Below, piece after piece: positions 10,078-21,544 of a DNA stretch of 64,000 nt. Both the position numbers and the translations under genes were made by a program. The stretch's first letter is position 1, and every line of letters starts with the position of its first letter. The DNA comes from Ephydatia muelleri (lineage: Eukaryota; Porifera; Demospongiae; Spongillida; Spongillidae): positions 6,653,932 through 6,717,931 of the forward strand of contig JABACO010000012.1 of NCBI GenBank assembly GCA_013339895.1. Direction: 5' to 3'. The notes beneath the pieces were generated by a model that worked only from the letters and a program-made list of their open reading frames with translations, made no database searches and had not been told where the DNA came from.

Positions 10078-11824
10078 AGTGGTAAAAGCAGTGGGTAAGG
10101 TGAATTACTGTGTGGATATGCATGATCGTCGTAAGCGTCACAGGGTGTTCCACGTAAACATGTTGCGAGAGTTCTACCCAGATAACCATCAGCAAGTGGT
10201 AGGATGGGCGGAAGATATGGAGACAGACCTGCAGGAGGAAATACCAGTGTGGAAGGATGGTGAAGCTGTCACCTTGGATAGTTGTCACATGGGAGAACAG
10301 CTGACCCCTGAGCAGAAAACAGAGCTATGCACTCTACTGAAGGAGGTATCAGGTGTCATGAGTAATATACCAGGAGTGACCAGGATGGCTGAGCATTGTA
10401 TTGAAACCGGAAATGCTCGCCCTGTCAAGTTACCACCCTACAGGATCCCTCAGGCGTACAGAGAAACAATACAGTTGGAGGTGAAAGAGATGCTGGAAGC
10501 AGGAATAATTGAACCCTCTACCAGTGACTGGTGTGCTCCAATTGTTCCAGTGAAGAAGAAGGATGGCACTTTGCGGTTATGTGTGGACTACAGGAGGCTG
10601 AATGCAGTTTCAGAGTCAGATGCTTACCCAATGCCTCGGGTGGATGATCTCATCGACTGGCTGGGAGGAGTAAGCTACATCACAACGATGGATCTGACAC
10701 GTGGTTATTGGCAAGTTCCTGTGAGTCCAGATGACAAGCATAAGACTGCCTTTGCAGCACCCAGTGGGTTGTTCCAGTTCACCCGAATGCCATTTGGATT
10801 GAAGGGAGCACCAGCCACGTTTCAGAGGTTGGTTGACCGAGTGCTGCAAGGTTTGGAGGAATTCAGTGGTGCTTACATAGATGACATCATCGTGTTCAGC
10901 AAATTGTGGACAGATCATGTCAGACACTTACAGGTAGTCCTTGGAAGACTCCAGCTCGCAGGACTGACCGTGAAGATTTCCAAGTGTCACTTCGGAGTAA
11001 CTGCGTGTTCATACCTAGGCTTTGTGGTGGGTGGCGGTTTGGTGAAACCAGAGCCATCTAAGGTGCAGGCGATGTTGAACTTCCCTACTCCAACTGACAA
11101 GACTGGTGTGAGAGCATTTTTGGGACTTACCGGCTATTACAGAAGATTCATCCCAGACTTTGCATCTCTGGCTGCACCATTGACAGACTTAACACGAAAG
11201 TGTGCACCTACGAGGGTTAGCTGGAGCAATGAATGTGAGCAAGCATTCAAGAGCCTCAAGGGTTGCTTGTGCTCTGATCCAGTACTCCGGAGTCCAAATT
11301 TTGAGAAGCAGTTTATCTTGCAGACCGATGCTTCCAATCGAGGGATAGGAGCTGTGCTGAGCCAGTGTGACGAGGAGGGTCAGGAGCATCCAGTGGCCTA
11401 TTACAGTAGAAAGCTTCTTCCACGAGAGGAGAGGTACTCCACTGTAGAGAAAGAGTGCTTGGCTATCAAGGAGGCAATTCATCATTTCAGAATGTATCTG
11501 TTAGGCAGGCAATTCAAGGTGGAGACGGATCATCAAGCTCTTGTATGGATGGACCGTCTGAAGGACACTAATGCCCGGCTAACTCGATGGAGCCTGCTGT
11601 TACAGTCATATGATTTCCTGGTGGAGCATCGCAAAGGCTTAAAGAATGGGAACGCGGATGGACTCTCAAGGGGACCCTGGCATCAAGAAGCAGCAAATGA
11701 CTTTGCTGCTGAAGAAGGGGGGAGGAATGTGAGGGTCCGGGAACCCGACCCTCTGGACAGAGGTGACGTGATCTCTGAACTGGGGCCGCCGCGGGAGCCG
11801 TACGGACACATTGTGGTGCAATAG
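10022..11824 (+). CDS. pol: Integrase C-terminus, reverse transcriptase and RNase H
   Basis: Homology begins before the first ATG at 10079: frame 2 from ~10040 reads the end of integrase (LLAQWQGPYKVVK, then HRVFHVNMLREFY at ~10140). Reverse transcriptase follows with LCVDYRRLNAVS, TTMDLTRGYWQVP, FTRMPFGLKGAPATF and the catalytic AYIDDIIVFS (~10872). RNase H has LQTDASNRGIGAVLSQ, STVEKECLAIKEA and ETDHQALVWM, retaining the acidic residues. The ORF runs 97 bases into the 3' LTR and stops at TAG 11822-11824, so its last ~32 residues are encoded by U3. The break from the upstream ORF looks like a deletion; programmed frameshifting cannot be excluded. Confidence 0.9.
   Translation, partial: RRRTTSNNPLLAQWQGPYKVVKAVGKVNYCVDMHDRRKRHRVFHVNMLREFYPDNHQQVVGWAEDMETDLQEEIPVWKDGEAVTLDSCHMGEQLTPEQKTELCTLLKEVSGVMSNIPGVTRMAEHCIETGNARPVKLPPYRIPQAYRETIQLEVKEMLEAGIIEPSTSDWCAPIVPVKKKDGTLRLCVDYRRLNAVSESDAYPMPRVDDLIDWLGGVSYITTMDLTRGYWQVPVSPDDKHKTAFAAPSGLFQFTRMPFGLKGAPATFQRLVDRVLQGLEEFSGAYIDDIIVFSKLWTDHVRHLQVVLGRLQLAGLTVKISKCHFGVTACSYLGFVVGGGLVKPEPSKVQAMLNFPTPTDKTGVRAFLGLTGYYRRFIPDFASLAAPLTDLTRKCAPTRVSWSNECEQAFKSLKGCLCSDPVLRSPNFEKQFILQTDASNRGIGAVLSQCDEEGQEHPVAYYSRKLLPREERYSTVEKECLAIKEAIHHFRMYLLGRQFKVETDHQALVWMDRLKDTNARLTRWSLLLQSYDFLVEHRKGLKNGNADGLSRGPWHQEAANDFAAEEGGRNVRVREPDPLDRGDVISELGPPREPYGHIVVQ
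11711..11727 (+). other. Polypurine tract
   Basis: GAAGAAGGGGGGAGGAA lies immediately before the 3' LTR start at 11728, the expected place and composition for the plus-strand primer. Confidence 0.85.
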
Positions 11825-11996
11825 ATAGAGGGCGGGCGGGGAATGTTCTGGAATGTTCTGGAATGTTCTACTGTTGCTATATATATTGTGAGGGGGTACG
11901 GTCATTGAGGGACTCTTTTTGTGATTAAACGTTGTTGTTAGGAAGCTGACGTAGCTAGACGCTGGTGGTGATCGCGGCACTAAGGACTCCGTGACA
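11728..11996 (+). repeat. 3' long terminal repeat (269 bp)
   Basis: Same TG...CA ends as the 5' LTR and identical over the shared bases. It lacks the 36-bp segment present at 2185-2220. The heat-shock-element array is at 11841-11868, with the TATA box just after. It is followed directly by the target duplicate GATAT. Confidence 0.93.
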
Positions 11997-12001
11997 GATA
12001 T

Positions 12002-12262
12002 CATAGAACAATAGTCAGCATTGAAGAAGTCAAGAAAACAAATGTTTTGTCTATCACTAATCACAACAGGTATAAGAAACTGAGAAGTGTATAGCCGAAT
12101 GATCACATGAGGAAGAGAATGGTTAATGTCCCAGATCAAGTCAGGAGTGGATACCAAAACCAAATCAATGCAATTGGATCCATGCGTAGGATGTGAAACC
12201 AGTTGAGTAAGACCATTTCGCATCATGCAAGTCAAAATCATAATCACTGGTGTTTTTACCAT
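12002..12262 (-). pseudogene. LINE fragment, upstream half (endonuclease end)
   Basis: The minus-strand frame reads TCMMRNGLTQLVSHPTHGSN followed by CIDLVLVSTPDLIWDIN. This is the usual end of an APE-type endonuclease in CR1/Jockey-like LINEs (gLtqlV..pTr...LDLvl). It continues past the LTR element to 1714-1923. Upstream of 12262 the homology stops. Confidence 0.65.
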
Positions 12263-13370
12263 TCTTAATGCTCTTAACTCACTGCAGATGTGTATGCATG
12301 CATACATGCATCATTATAGGTGTAGGTGTGTTGATTGCCACATTTCCTGGTGTCTGTTTAGTCGATCCTGAAGCCGTATAAGTAGCGAGCTGCATGGTAT
12401 AAATACGCATGCCATTAATGAAGCATTGAGCTGTTTCTGAGACTTCCTTCTGTCAGTGTGTGAGTCAGCAAACTCAGATGGAAGGTGAGGCGGATCTATA
12501 CACACATTTAACCATATATGTTCTTTTCCATGCATGGTGTCAGGACCAATAACGCAATGTTCCGATCGTGCAACGTCACTTGGCGACCGTGATGAGCTGG
12601 TGTGCTCTAAGCTGGCCGTAGTTACTCCTGGCAATCGACTGCCCATTGAAGAAACTTCTGATGGCTGCTGTTCTCCTTCGTGCATTGTGCACAATGGAAG
12701 TGTACGTCTATACTGATCACGGCAGATATGCCGCCATCACACATACTTTTCGAACTCGGATATTTCCGTAAAAGATGTGAACCAACATGTATTGAATAAA
12801 TATTGCGTGACACGTATGTCAGAGTACGGAGCTGTCACATGGCACATCAGTGAAAATAGTCTATTCAATTGTAAAGACTAAGATATTCAGAGTATGCGGA
12901 CCAAATGTGCACGTATCGGAAGTTTCGTTAGAAACTTCCATATAGGATTTGACCCCGACTATGAATGTCATTAAAAAAACGCGACCCGTCTGTAACAACA
13001 CTTCCGACGATCGGATCGTGTAGCTTGTTTTAGCAATCGATCTAGAAGTCAAAAATGAGTAGTTTCGTTTTTGTTTCATGTCGCAGAACCGCGTGGTTGT
13101 AGAGAACAAGAGTGTACTGCCCGTTCTCGTACCCAGTCTCGGAACAAGGGGCGGGTCGTCTTCTTCTCCTCCTCCTTCTTGGCAACGCATAACTCGGGAC
13201 AGGAACACTTTTAAGCGATCAAAATTTCACCACTAGCTTCAGAATCGGATGGAGGACTCGCTTTTATATAAATGATCGATGTTATACTCTGATACACAAT
13301 CGACTATCAGCCTATGTCTTGTATAATTAGACATTGGGTGTGAAAAAAAAATTAAGATGCTCCTCCCCAC
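12263..13370. other. Unassigned
   Basis: Several ORFs of 60-126 residues overlap on both strands (for example 12314-12694, minus) without recognisable motifs. The 12530-12700 stretch is more GC-rich than its surroundings and could be the remains of an old element. No gene is called. Confidence 0.3.
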
Positions 13371-13384
13371 CAAAGGCAACTGTC

Positions 13385-14173
13385 ATCCATGATCGAAGAC
13401 CACCAGTTCAAGATTATCTTTGACCATACTTCTTCACCGGCTAACTGTGCCCGGCTCCTCTCGGTGTCCTCTCCCCATGCCTCAGCTTGGCTTTCAGTTA
13501 TGCCAACTCCCCACAAGAACTTACACCTCGATCCTCCTGAATTTCAGATGGCTCTAAAATAATGGCTCGGATTAGACACCTCTCAAAACGGCTCCAGTTG
13601 TTCATTCTGTCCATCACACGCCCTAGACCCCCTGGGTCACCATGCTCTTACTTGTAAAAGTGGAGGCGACTCAATCTTCAGGCACAACTCTCTGCGTGAC
13701 GCCTTCTGGGAATCGTGTAAGCTGGCCTGTATTGCAGGTCAAATAGAGGCAGGTAGTGGCTTGGATGTTGAGGGAAGCCGCACACGCCCCGCAGACATCT
13801 TGCTGCCTAATTGGGAGTTTGGCAAACCTGCCGCATTGGATTTCACCATCACATCAGCGCTAAATCCTTCTACTTTGAATGAAGCGAGTGTGATGGCTGG
13901 GTCTGCTGCGTCGGCTGCTGAAGTTCGCAAGCATGTCGCCAACGACGAAAAATGCAGTCGTCTGGGCTGGGTCTGTATCCCCTTATCAGTGGAGACGTAT
14001 GGTTGTTGGGGAGAAGAAGCTGGTAGATGTCTTGACAGACTCGCCACGCGGATTGCCACTCGAACAGGCTGTCCCAAGTCTTCTGCGGTGTCTGGGCTTT
14101 ATGGAAGACTAAGTATTGGCCTGGTCAGGGCCAACGCTAGGGCATTACTGGCTAGGTCGTCTTCACTTTCGTA
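13385..14173 (+). pseudogene. 3' end of a non-LTR retrotransposon with zinc knuckle and restriction-like endonuclease
   Basis: The frame reads ARLLSVSSPHASAWLSVMP, then a stop (TAA, ~13560), then CSFCPSHALDPLGHHALTC, a CxxC...HH...C knuckle. After that come FRHNSLRDAFW and RTRPADILLPNW...AALDFTITS. The RPxD...D spacing after the knuckle matches the restriction-like endonuclease that ends R2/NeSL-type LINE proteins. The C-terminus (ANDEKCSRLGWVCIPLSVE) is familiar from multi-copy invertebrate proteins. The stop and the absence of a reverse transcriptase show a dead, 5'-truncated copy. It ends at TAA 14172-14174, followed by ATAATAAAAG and a T-run at ~14228. Confidence 0.65.
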
Positions 14174-14298
14174 AAGACTTTAAGTAATTATCGTATCTGA
14201 ATGATAATTGATAATAAAAGTTTTTACTTTTTTTTTTTTTTTTTTTCCCTTTTTCTTGGATCTAATTTTGATTGTATATATGTGTGTCTGTTCATAAA

Positions 14299-14580
14299 AC
14301 AAGTAAATAAAAACATTCTCTACGAGAAAGTTGGTGGGATATAGGATTTGAAGGCAATTGGTGGTGTAAAAAGCAAGGAAACAAGGTCTTATCAGAAGGG
14401 AAAATGTAATAGTCCTATATTTAGCACACAAACAACATACGCCCTAGAAATGTGCTAAATATAGGACTATTACATTTTCCCTTCTGATAAGACCTTGTTT
14501 CCTTGCTTTTTACACCACCAATTGCCTTCAAATCCTATATCCCACCAACTTTCTCGTAGAGAATGTTTTTATTTACTTGT
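14299..14580. repeat. 130-bp perfect inverted repeat with a 22-bp loop
   Basis: Arm 14299-14428 (starting ACAAGTAAATAAAAACATTC) is exactly complementary to arm 14451-14580 (ending in GAATGTTTTTATTTACTTGT). The spacer 14429-14450 is CAAACAACATACGCCCTAGAAA. Similarity fades immediately outside. The RNA would form a 130-bp hairpin. It could be a foldback element, a source of small RNA, or an assembly or cloning artefact. Confidence 0.9.
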
Positions 14581-15168
14581 TTATAATAGAGCATTGATGA
14601 TGAGTAGATGGCATGCAGCTCAGCATTACTTAATTTTAGCCGGCTATGAACGACTACACTGGAAATGTTATAATGTATGCGCTAGGTCCCTTTTTCACGG
14701 AAATGAGCGATATCATTGGTGGAGTAGTTTTGAGGGAAAGCGTCCCAGATGAAGAATAGGGAGTGTGGAAGGTGGGTCCCAGGAGACCCAGACAAACGTC
14801 CGATAGGATGGTCTTATCAAAGTCAGAGATCCTATACACCAGCTGCTAATAGTGTGTACCCATATAAATACAAGTGAGATTGCTCGCCACTATTCAACAG
14901 TATAGTACTGTGAATACTGAAAGACACTACACAGAAAGCATGGAAGATGCGGTTCGAGCTGTACATGACTCAGGGTGTGGCTATTTCCATCACATAGACA
15001 CGACTACCTTTCAACGTAGACGCATATTTTAGTACATGCATGTGCCATCAGTGGCCCACTCTCCTGCCCGGATGTCTCTTGTTGGCTGATCCATATCGCA
15101 GGACGCTGCCAACCAGGATTGAAAACAGAAGCGCATGATGAAATTTGTTCCGAGTGGGCGTAAGTACC
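14581..15168. other. Unassigned
   Basis: No coding sequence, repeat or RNA gene that I can support. The copy of the 23-bp word at 15169-15191 follows. Confidence 0.3.
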
Positions 15169-15194
15169 GCTTGGAAGCTAGCACCACATTCCAC

Positions 15195-17194
15195 TCTAAT
15201 TAGTTGTGGTATAGTAAAGACAAGGTTCGCTATAAACACTTTGCTAGAAAGTATGATATGGCTGTCAAAGAATTCATCTTGTCTCAGGAAAACACTGAAC
15301 GTTCTCAAGAAGAAAAGCTTATCATCTTTCTATTCATATGTAAATTCCAAGCTTACTACCTCTCAGTGTATACCCCCCTCTCATTGACTCCAATGACAAT
15401 TTGGCTGTCTCAAATCATTATAAATGTACTGTGCTTAATGATTATTTTGCTTCCGTTTTTACTGCTGATGACGGTTTGCTTCCAGAATTTGTGCCTCGTC
15501 TCTCTGAAAACAAATCCCTAAACTGTGTTCTCTTCCCATTTGACAAGGTTCTTAAGACTTTAAAATCATTGCCTACAAAATGTTCTAAAACTCCTGATGG
15601 CTTCCCCGCTTATTTCTTAAAGTGTTTAGCCCCGGTTATTGCTTTCCCATTATCACTCCTTTTTGAGATGTCTATGAGTACAGGACATATACCCTAGCTT
15701 AGTTTGGAAGACTGCATTTGTATGTCCTGTCTTTAAAAAGGGTTCACGTAAACAGCCCAGTAACTATAGGCCTATCTCACAAACGTGTATCCTTTGTAAA
15801 GTTATGGAAAGTATTATATCATCTTCTATGATATCCTTCCTTCGTACTCATAATCTTATCTCACAGGATCAGTTTGGTTTCCTCGCTCGACGTTCTGCTT
15901 GTACTCAGTTATTGATAACTCTGAACAATTGGACATTGAATGTTGACAACGGCATGAAGGTGGATGTTGTATATACTGATATTGCTAAGGCCTTTGACAC
16001 TGTCTCCCATTCGAAATTATTGCTAAAGGTTGAGGCTTATGGCTTTAAATCAAACTTACTTCAGTGGATAAGAGCCTTTTTAATCGACCGCACACAATGC
16101 ATATATGTAGGACTTGATGTATCATCTCCTAAATCCATCACCAGTGGTGTACCTCAGGGTTCTGTCCTTGGCCCTCTCTTGTTTCTGATATATGTCAATG
16201 ACCTTCCTAATCATGTCCAATCTCCAGCTGCATGGCATTAAAATCTTTGCCGATGACACAAAACTGTATCTTGGTTATACTGAAAATCAAAATACACCAC
16301 TTATGCAATCCTTAATCAATTTTGTTCATGGTCCAAGACGTGGCAACTGACTGACTCCAAGTGCTCTGTCATTTCCTTTGGTTCTCATGGTTATGAGTCT
16401 ACTTCACCTTACACACTTTCTGGTATTCCTTTGCAATTCGTATCATCTATAAGAGATCTTGGGGTGTGTTTGAATTCAGATCTTACGCCAAGTATGCACT
16501 GCTCAAATATTGCCGCCATGGCTTTCAATAGGAGCTGTCTTCTCTTAAAATGCTTTCATTCTAACGATGTGTCTCTCCTTGTGCGTCTATATAAGGTGTA
16601 TGTTCGTCCCCTTCTGGAAAGTAATACCCAAGTTTGGAATCCCTAGCTGGTTCCATAAAGATATTCAATGTATTGAACGCGTTCAGAGATTTTTCACTCG
16701 TGCCATAATCAAACGTGCTGGTATACCATATATGGATTATGATGATCGCCTTGCGAACCTGGGTTTACAGTCCTTAGAGTACAGGATAGTCTTCTACGAC
16801 CTTGTCATGTGCTACAAGATCTATATAATAACCTGGTTGATTTACCTTTTGAGAGTTTTTTCACCAAACCGGCTAGGTCGTATTCCATCCGAGGTCATCC
16901 TTGTATCCTGCGATCCAAGCATTTACCCCATCATGCATTACGAGCGCATTTCTACACTGAACGTGTGATACCTATATGGAACCACTTACCCCATGATGTT
17001 GTCACTTCATTGAACATTACAGTTTTTCGTACCCGACTTAGATCTGTTGACCTATCACCCTTTTGTATGTTATATCCCTTCCATGTTTAGGCAGTTTGTA
17101 AGTGCACGTACACATCGTGCCACTACTTGCCTTTTTGCATATGTATGTGTGTTTATATGTATGCAATCAATCAAATCAAATCAAATCAAATCAA
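15195..17194 (+). pseudogene. LINE A: CR1/Jockey-like reverse transcriptase, 5'-truncated
   Basis: Reverse-transcriptase text is spread over several frames: KCSKTPDGFPAYFLK, CPVFKKGSRKQPSNYRPIS, ISQDQFGFLARRSACTQLL, VDVVYTDIAKAFDTVSH (palm Asp), TSGVPQGSVLGPLLFLIYVN, then KIFADDTKLYL, the catalytic FADD, at ~16240-16265. Downstream are the usual RDLGVCLNSDL, RPLLESNTQVWNP and RLANLGLQSLEYRR-type C-terminal motifs. Frameshifts near 15360, 15700, 16240, 16630 and 16950 make it non-functional. It ends in a TCAAA microsatellite tail (17163-17194), typical of CR1-like 3' ends. It is related to LINE B at 19.9-21.5 kb. Confidence 0.85.
17163..17194 (+). repeat. TCAAA microsatellite tail of LINE A
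   Basis: Six or so TCAAA/AATCA units end the LINE; no poly(A) is present. Confidence 0.85.
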
Positions 17195-17370
17195 AGTGCT
17201 CCTGAAGGCAATTGTTCCCAAAAGTGACATTGGTTTTCAATATGATTAAAGGCTTCGTTGCAAAGCATTTTGTAAGTCAAAATAAAAATATTTTGTATCA
17301 TCCAAGAATTTTCTAGGATTATACTGGCTTGACCCCGCAAATTGAAGCCAAGGTCAGTTTTTGTCATTGC

Positions 17371-17865
17371 TTAAAATCCAATAATTATTTCAATTTTAAC
17401 AGTTAAGTCAAACATTGAACAATTAATAGCCGGCCATTCAAAGGTGAATGCTAGCAGTGCTGGGCACACCCTGAAACCACTAACTATGAATACCTGATAA
17501 TACAGAAGCAATAAAAAGTATACCATTGGAATGTCTTTGAACAGCATGATAGGCTCGAGAGAGGGAACAAAACAAATCATTTTCTGCCCATCTGTGAGCA
17601 GCAGAATCACATATCTGTGATACACGTGTACCTTTAGTCCACTTGTCGCAGTAGATACATATATGCTGATATCATCTTGAACAGATATCACAACATTATG
17701 ATATTTTTCAGTGTGATGCATTGTTTGTCCTAATACACAACCCCCCACACTGGAGCCTAGTGGTGAGCTGTCATTTCTTGCAATGCATTCACAATTGTTC
17801 ATCCCACTCAAGCTCATTATAGTTGGTTTAAAATATTCTTTAACCCGTTGTGCACTTGAGAACAC
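17371..17865 (-). CDS. Unrecognised ORF, possible exon
   Basis: An open frame of 164 residues. The part upstream of DIPM at ~17540 is followed by a GTATAC donor, so the exon may end there (MNNCECIARNDSSPLG...SLEPIMLFKDIPM). I do not recognise a domain, and composition gives no strong support. It could be a host exon or the remnant of an element. Confidence 0.25.
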   Translation of the reverse strand: MFSSAQRVKEYFKPTIMSLSGMNNCECIARNDSSPLGSSVGGCVLGQTMHHTEKYHNVVISVQDDISIYVSTATSGLKVHVYHRYVILLLTDGQKMICFVPSLEPIMLFKDIPMVYFLLLLYYQVFIVSGFRVCPALLAFTFEWPAINCSMFDLTVKIEIIIGF

Positions 17866-18438
17866 ACATTATTCATTGCATAGACTCTTTGCATTACACT
17901 GATGAGATGTCCTGAAAAGCAGCAGAATATTTTACTATAAATTAATCATGCCGTTTTTATGGATGAAGATCAACTTATATTTGTGTCTGCAATGGAAAAT
18001 AGGGCCCTAGTGTCTCTGCAACTTCAAGCACCAAAGCAGCAAAGCGGCCTCATCCAGAGGATTTTATGAATGTGATAAAAAACAGCCCTACCAGTAAAAC
18101 AAAATTGGAGGGGGGAGGGAGTTCGAATTTGACCCCCCTCCCCCTCCCCCCCCCTCCCCCCTCCCTCCCCCCCTCTTCCATGGTAGTGAAGGTGACTGTT
18201 GTGTAGAAGAAGGAGGTGGTGCTGATGCTGGCATGATTGTCAGTGATAATACAGATGGTGCAGAATATGTGTGCAAAGGTAGCACAAATGAAGCCAGCGC
18301 CGGAGCTATGGTAATGTGGGTTCATCTGAGAGTTCTGAAGACAATGATAATGACTTAGACATGGAAATGACAATGCTCATCCAACATACGTGAACACACC
18401 AGATTATGATGATATGTGCATTAAAGTAGGGAAAGGAA
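17866..18438. other. Unassigned, with a C-rich tract
   Basis: 18134-18177 is an almost pure C/T run that creates overlapping artificial ORFs. Nothing else is recognised up to the transposon at 18445. Confidence 0.4.
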
Positions 18439-18444
18439 CACTAT

Positions 18445-18547
18445 GGTCCGTGTATATTTGGGCCATTTCGTAGTTTGTTAATTCGAAAGCAGGATGTTAA
18501 CGTATATCGGGCTCGCGTTCTCACTTTGTGGATAATTGAAGTACGGA
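18445..18547. repeat. Left terminal inverted repeat of the RAG1-N-like transposon
   Basis: Complementary to 24686-24790 with small indels; the inner ~45 bp, including CACTTTGTGGATAATTGAAG, is nearly perfect. Confidence 0.9.
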
Positions 18548-19204
18548 GTTTAGAAAAATTATTTATTCTCTGAACTCAGTCTGCTCTCATTGAACGCGTG
18601 GAAATTAGGCCCTACGCCCAGAAATTTTGAAATGGTTGCTAGGTCCCATAGCAACGAACCGGACAACCGATGTCCTTAGAAGAATGTGAAGTACACAAAG
18701 TACGCGAAATGCAATAAGCAGTTTAACGCCACCCTATGAGTGACAAGCACCTTTGAACCGTATATAAAGCAAAAATCAAGTTACCTTATGATGTGAACCG
18801 TGGCTTTAGCGCTCGAAAGCCAATAGTACCATTTGCGGAAATCGGAGACCTCGTGGATTCAACAAACTATACCGACGCTCGGACACAAGGTATGACCAAA
18901 AAACAACTTTTGTAATAAAGTAAGTAAAAAGACCTTACTTAGTTGGGTAAAGACTATGGATGACGAATTTTCTGAAGTGGTTTTATAACCTCTTGAAATC
19001 GGCCATTTTTATTTGTAACATAGGCCTATGTACGAGCGGTATATATTTACAGAATTGAAACTATTAAGTTTTGGTTTCAGAAATTATTCCACCTATTACG
19101 GAGGCCAACAGATACATCCAGATTGCCTTCTGCATGGCTATGCTATTGAGCTTAAAAGGTGGTGTAGGAGCACATATATGTACAACTGATTAAAATGAGC
19201 AGGG

Positions 19205-21507
19205 CTAGGTTTGTGTTAACTTTATTCTCTTTGTTGGTGGAGGAATAGCAGCAACTATTTGTGGCTCTACATTTAAAAGGTGTTCTTTTACTATGCACTG
19301 CAACTGTTTTACTCTGTCTTTTATGGGTGCAAATGCCAGGCCTAGTCGATTAAATTTTGCATGAATCGACTCAGCACCCTGTTCACCTAGTAGCCCAAAA
19401 CCAACGTGGGTGGTATTTGCCCATTGTGTGGCATGGTCTTCCAGCAAATGCATTTTGACTTTTGTTGTAGCATCTGCAAATGTCCCACGAAAGAAGGCCA
19501 TAAACTCATGAACAGCCTGTATAATTGAACAAAAAGCACACCATCAAAGGTCAGAAGTGAATAAATTACAAAAATGTTACTTACGCTGTCTAATGCATGC
19601 ACATGTGCTTCCTCTATAAAGTTTTGATCTCAAATGTTGTGGCATTTTCCAAATAAGGAAAATGCAGTAATGAACTGTGCCATTTTCTCTGCTACTTCTT
19701 CCGATCGGTGGGGCAGTTTCTGTAGTGTCATTTCGGAGATGGATGTGCACAATTTCTGGATGTTGGGTAACTGAAAATGTTACTGGATTATTCACATGCA
19801 TATAATATCCATGTGTGTGTGTGTACTACCTTTAGTGCTTTGTGTACATGATTTCCAATTAAAACACCCCAAAATACTGCTGGCGTTGCACTCCAATTTC
19901 CTGCAAAGTTGAGTTTACTCACAGTAAAGTATTGTGTGCCCTGAAGCGTCTTCCTTCTAAATACTCCAGAACACCAGATGGTTTTCCTGCTGGATTTTTA
20001 AAATCAGTTGCTTCTGCCATTGCCTTTCCATTGTCCAGGCTTTTTACAATGTCTATGGACTGCGGGTGTATACCTCAGGGTTGGAAACAGGCAATTGTTT
20101 GTCCCATCTTCAAAAAAGGTTCCCGTAAATCACCTAGCAATTATCGTCCGGTTTCTCTTACCAGTGTTTGTTGCAAAGTAATGGAGTCTATTGTGTATGA
20201 ATCAATGGTATTCTTTCTTCGTTCTAACAGCCTTATCTCCAAAGATCAGTTTGGCTTTCTTGCCAGGCGTTCTACTTGTACCCAATTGCTAATGAATGGA
20301 CTCTCCTTACTGATATTCGTTCTAAAATTGATTCTGTGTATATAGACTTTGCTAAAGCCTTTGATTCTATCTCTCATAGAAAGCTGCTATATAAGGTAGA
20401 GTGCTATGGGTTTACTCCCCTCTTGGTGAGGTGGTTATCTTCATTTCTTACGAATCGTTCTCAGCAAGTCTATATTGGTCAGTCTTTATCTTCTTCCCTA
20501 CCTGTTACCAGTGGTGTTCCTCAGGGATCAGTGCTTGGACCTCTATTATTCCTCATTTATATCAATGACCTTCCTGATTGTTTAGTGCCACCAGTTCAAG
20601 CTAAAATATTTGCAGATGATACCAAACTCTATGCTACTCACTCTTCTGATTCATCCTCACCTTTGTCTCTGTCTTTGTTGATTTTTGTATGTGGACTGAA
20701 ACATGGCAGCTTAATATTGCTTTTCAGAAGTGCAGTGTAATATCCTTCGGACATAACTCTGCAAGCAATTCTTACTCCCTGGGTGGTGTACTGCTAGATA
20801 GGGTTTTTGATATTTGTGACTTAGGTGTTCATATTACATCTGATTTTAAACCCAGCTTGCATTGCTCATCTATTGCTGCAAAGGCCTTCCAAAGGTGTTC
20901 CCTTTTACTTAAAGGTCTTCAAACGCTAAATATCTCAACGCTTTGTCGAGTATTCATTTCATATGTGAGACCAATTCTCGAATACAATACTCCAGTGTGG
21001 AATCCGTGGCTCATTCAGGACATTAAATGTGTTGAAAGAGTTCAACGCTTTTTCACCAGAGTTTTTCTTATACGAGTAAAGCTGCCTACTATGAGCTATA
21101 CTGATCGTCTTGCTAATTTAGGTCTTCATTCATTGGAGTATCGTAGAGTGTATTTTGACCTTGTTATGTGTTTCAAGATTGTGAAAAACCTTGTAGATCT
21201 TGATACATCAGCTTTCTTTCGTATCAATCTGTCACCATACAGTACAAGAGGGAACTCAATCAAACTTAGTCCTTTGTCATCACCTCACCATAATTTTCGC
21301 TCAAACTTTTTCTCAGAGTTATACACATTTGGAATTCATTACCAGACTCAGTGGTTACAGCATCCTCCGAAAAAATATTTAGGTCTAAACTCAGCAACGT
21401 AGACTTGTCTCCATTTTGTAAGTGTTACCCATTTTAGGACCGGCAGTATATTAGTGCATATTCATTTATGCCATTACTTGCCATTGTGTGATATATATGC
21501 ATATAAA

Positions 21508-21544
<37 letters not shown>

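Larger units (their letters stand above)
1924..11996 (+). mobile_element. Gmr1-like Ty3/gypsy LTR retrotransposon, with a DNA transposon inside
   Basis: Complete from TG to CA, with LTRs at 1924-2228 and 11728-11996. A perfect 5-bp target duplication GATAT flanks it (1919-1923, 11997-12001). Its own internal sequence encodes, in order, a gag with a SCAN-like capsid region, a CCHC knuckle, an aspartic protease, an integrase and then reverse transcriptase with RNase H. Integrase upstream of reverse transcriptase is the signature of the Gmr1 clade; other Ty3/gypsy elements have the reverse order. The primer site matches tRNA-Leu and a purine tract precedes the 3' LTR. The copy is probably dead: gag is cut by a TTAA transposon (2994-7924), and the reading frame breaks near 10030. 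Identical LTRs, apart from one indel, mark a very recent insertion. Confidence 0.92.
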
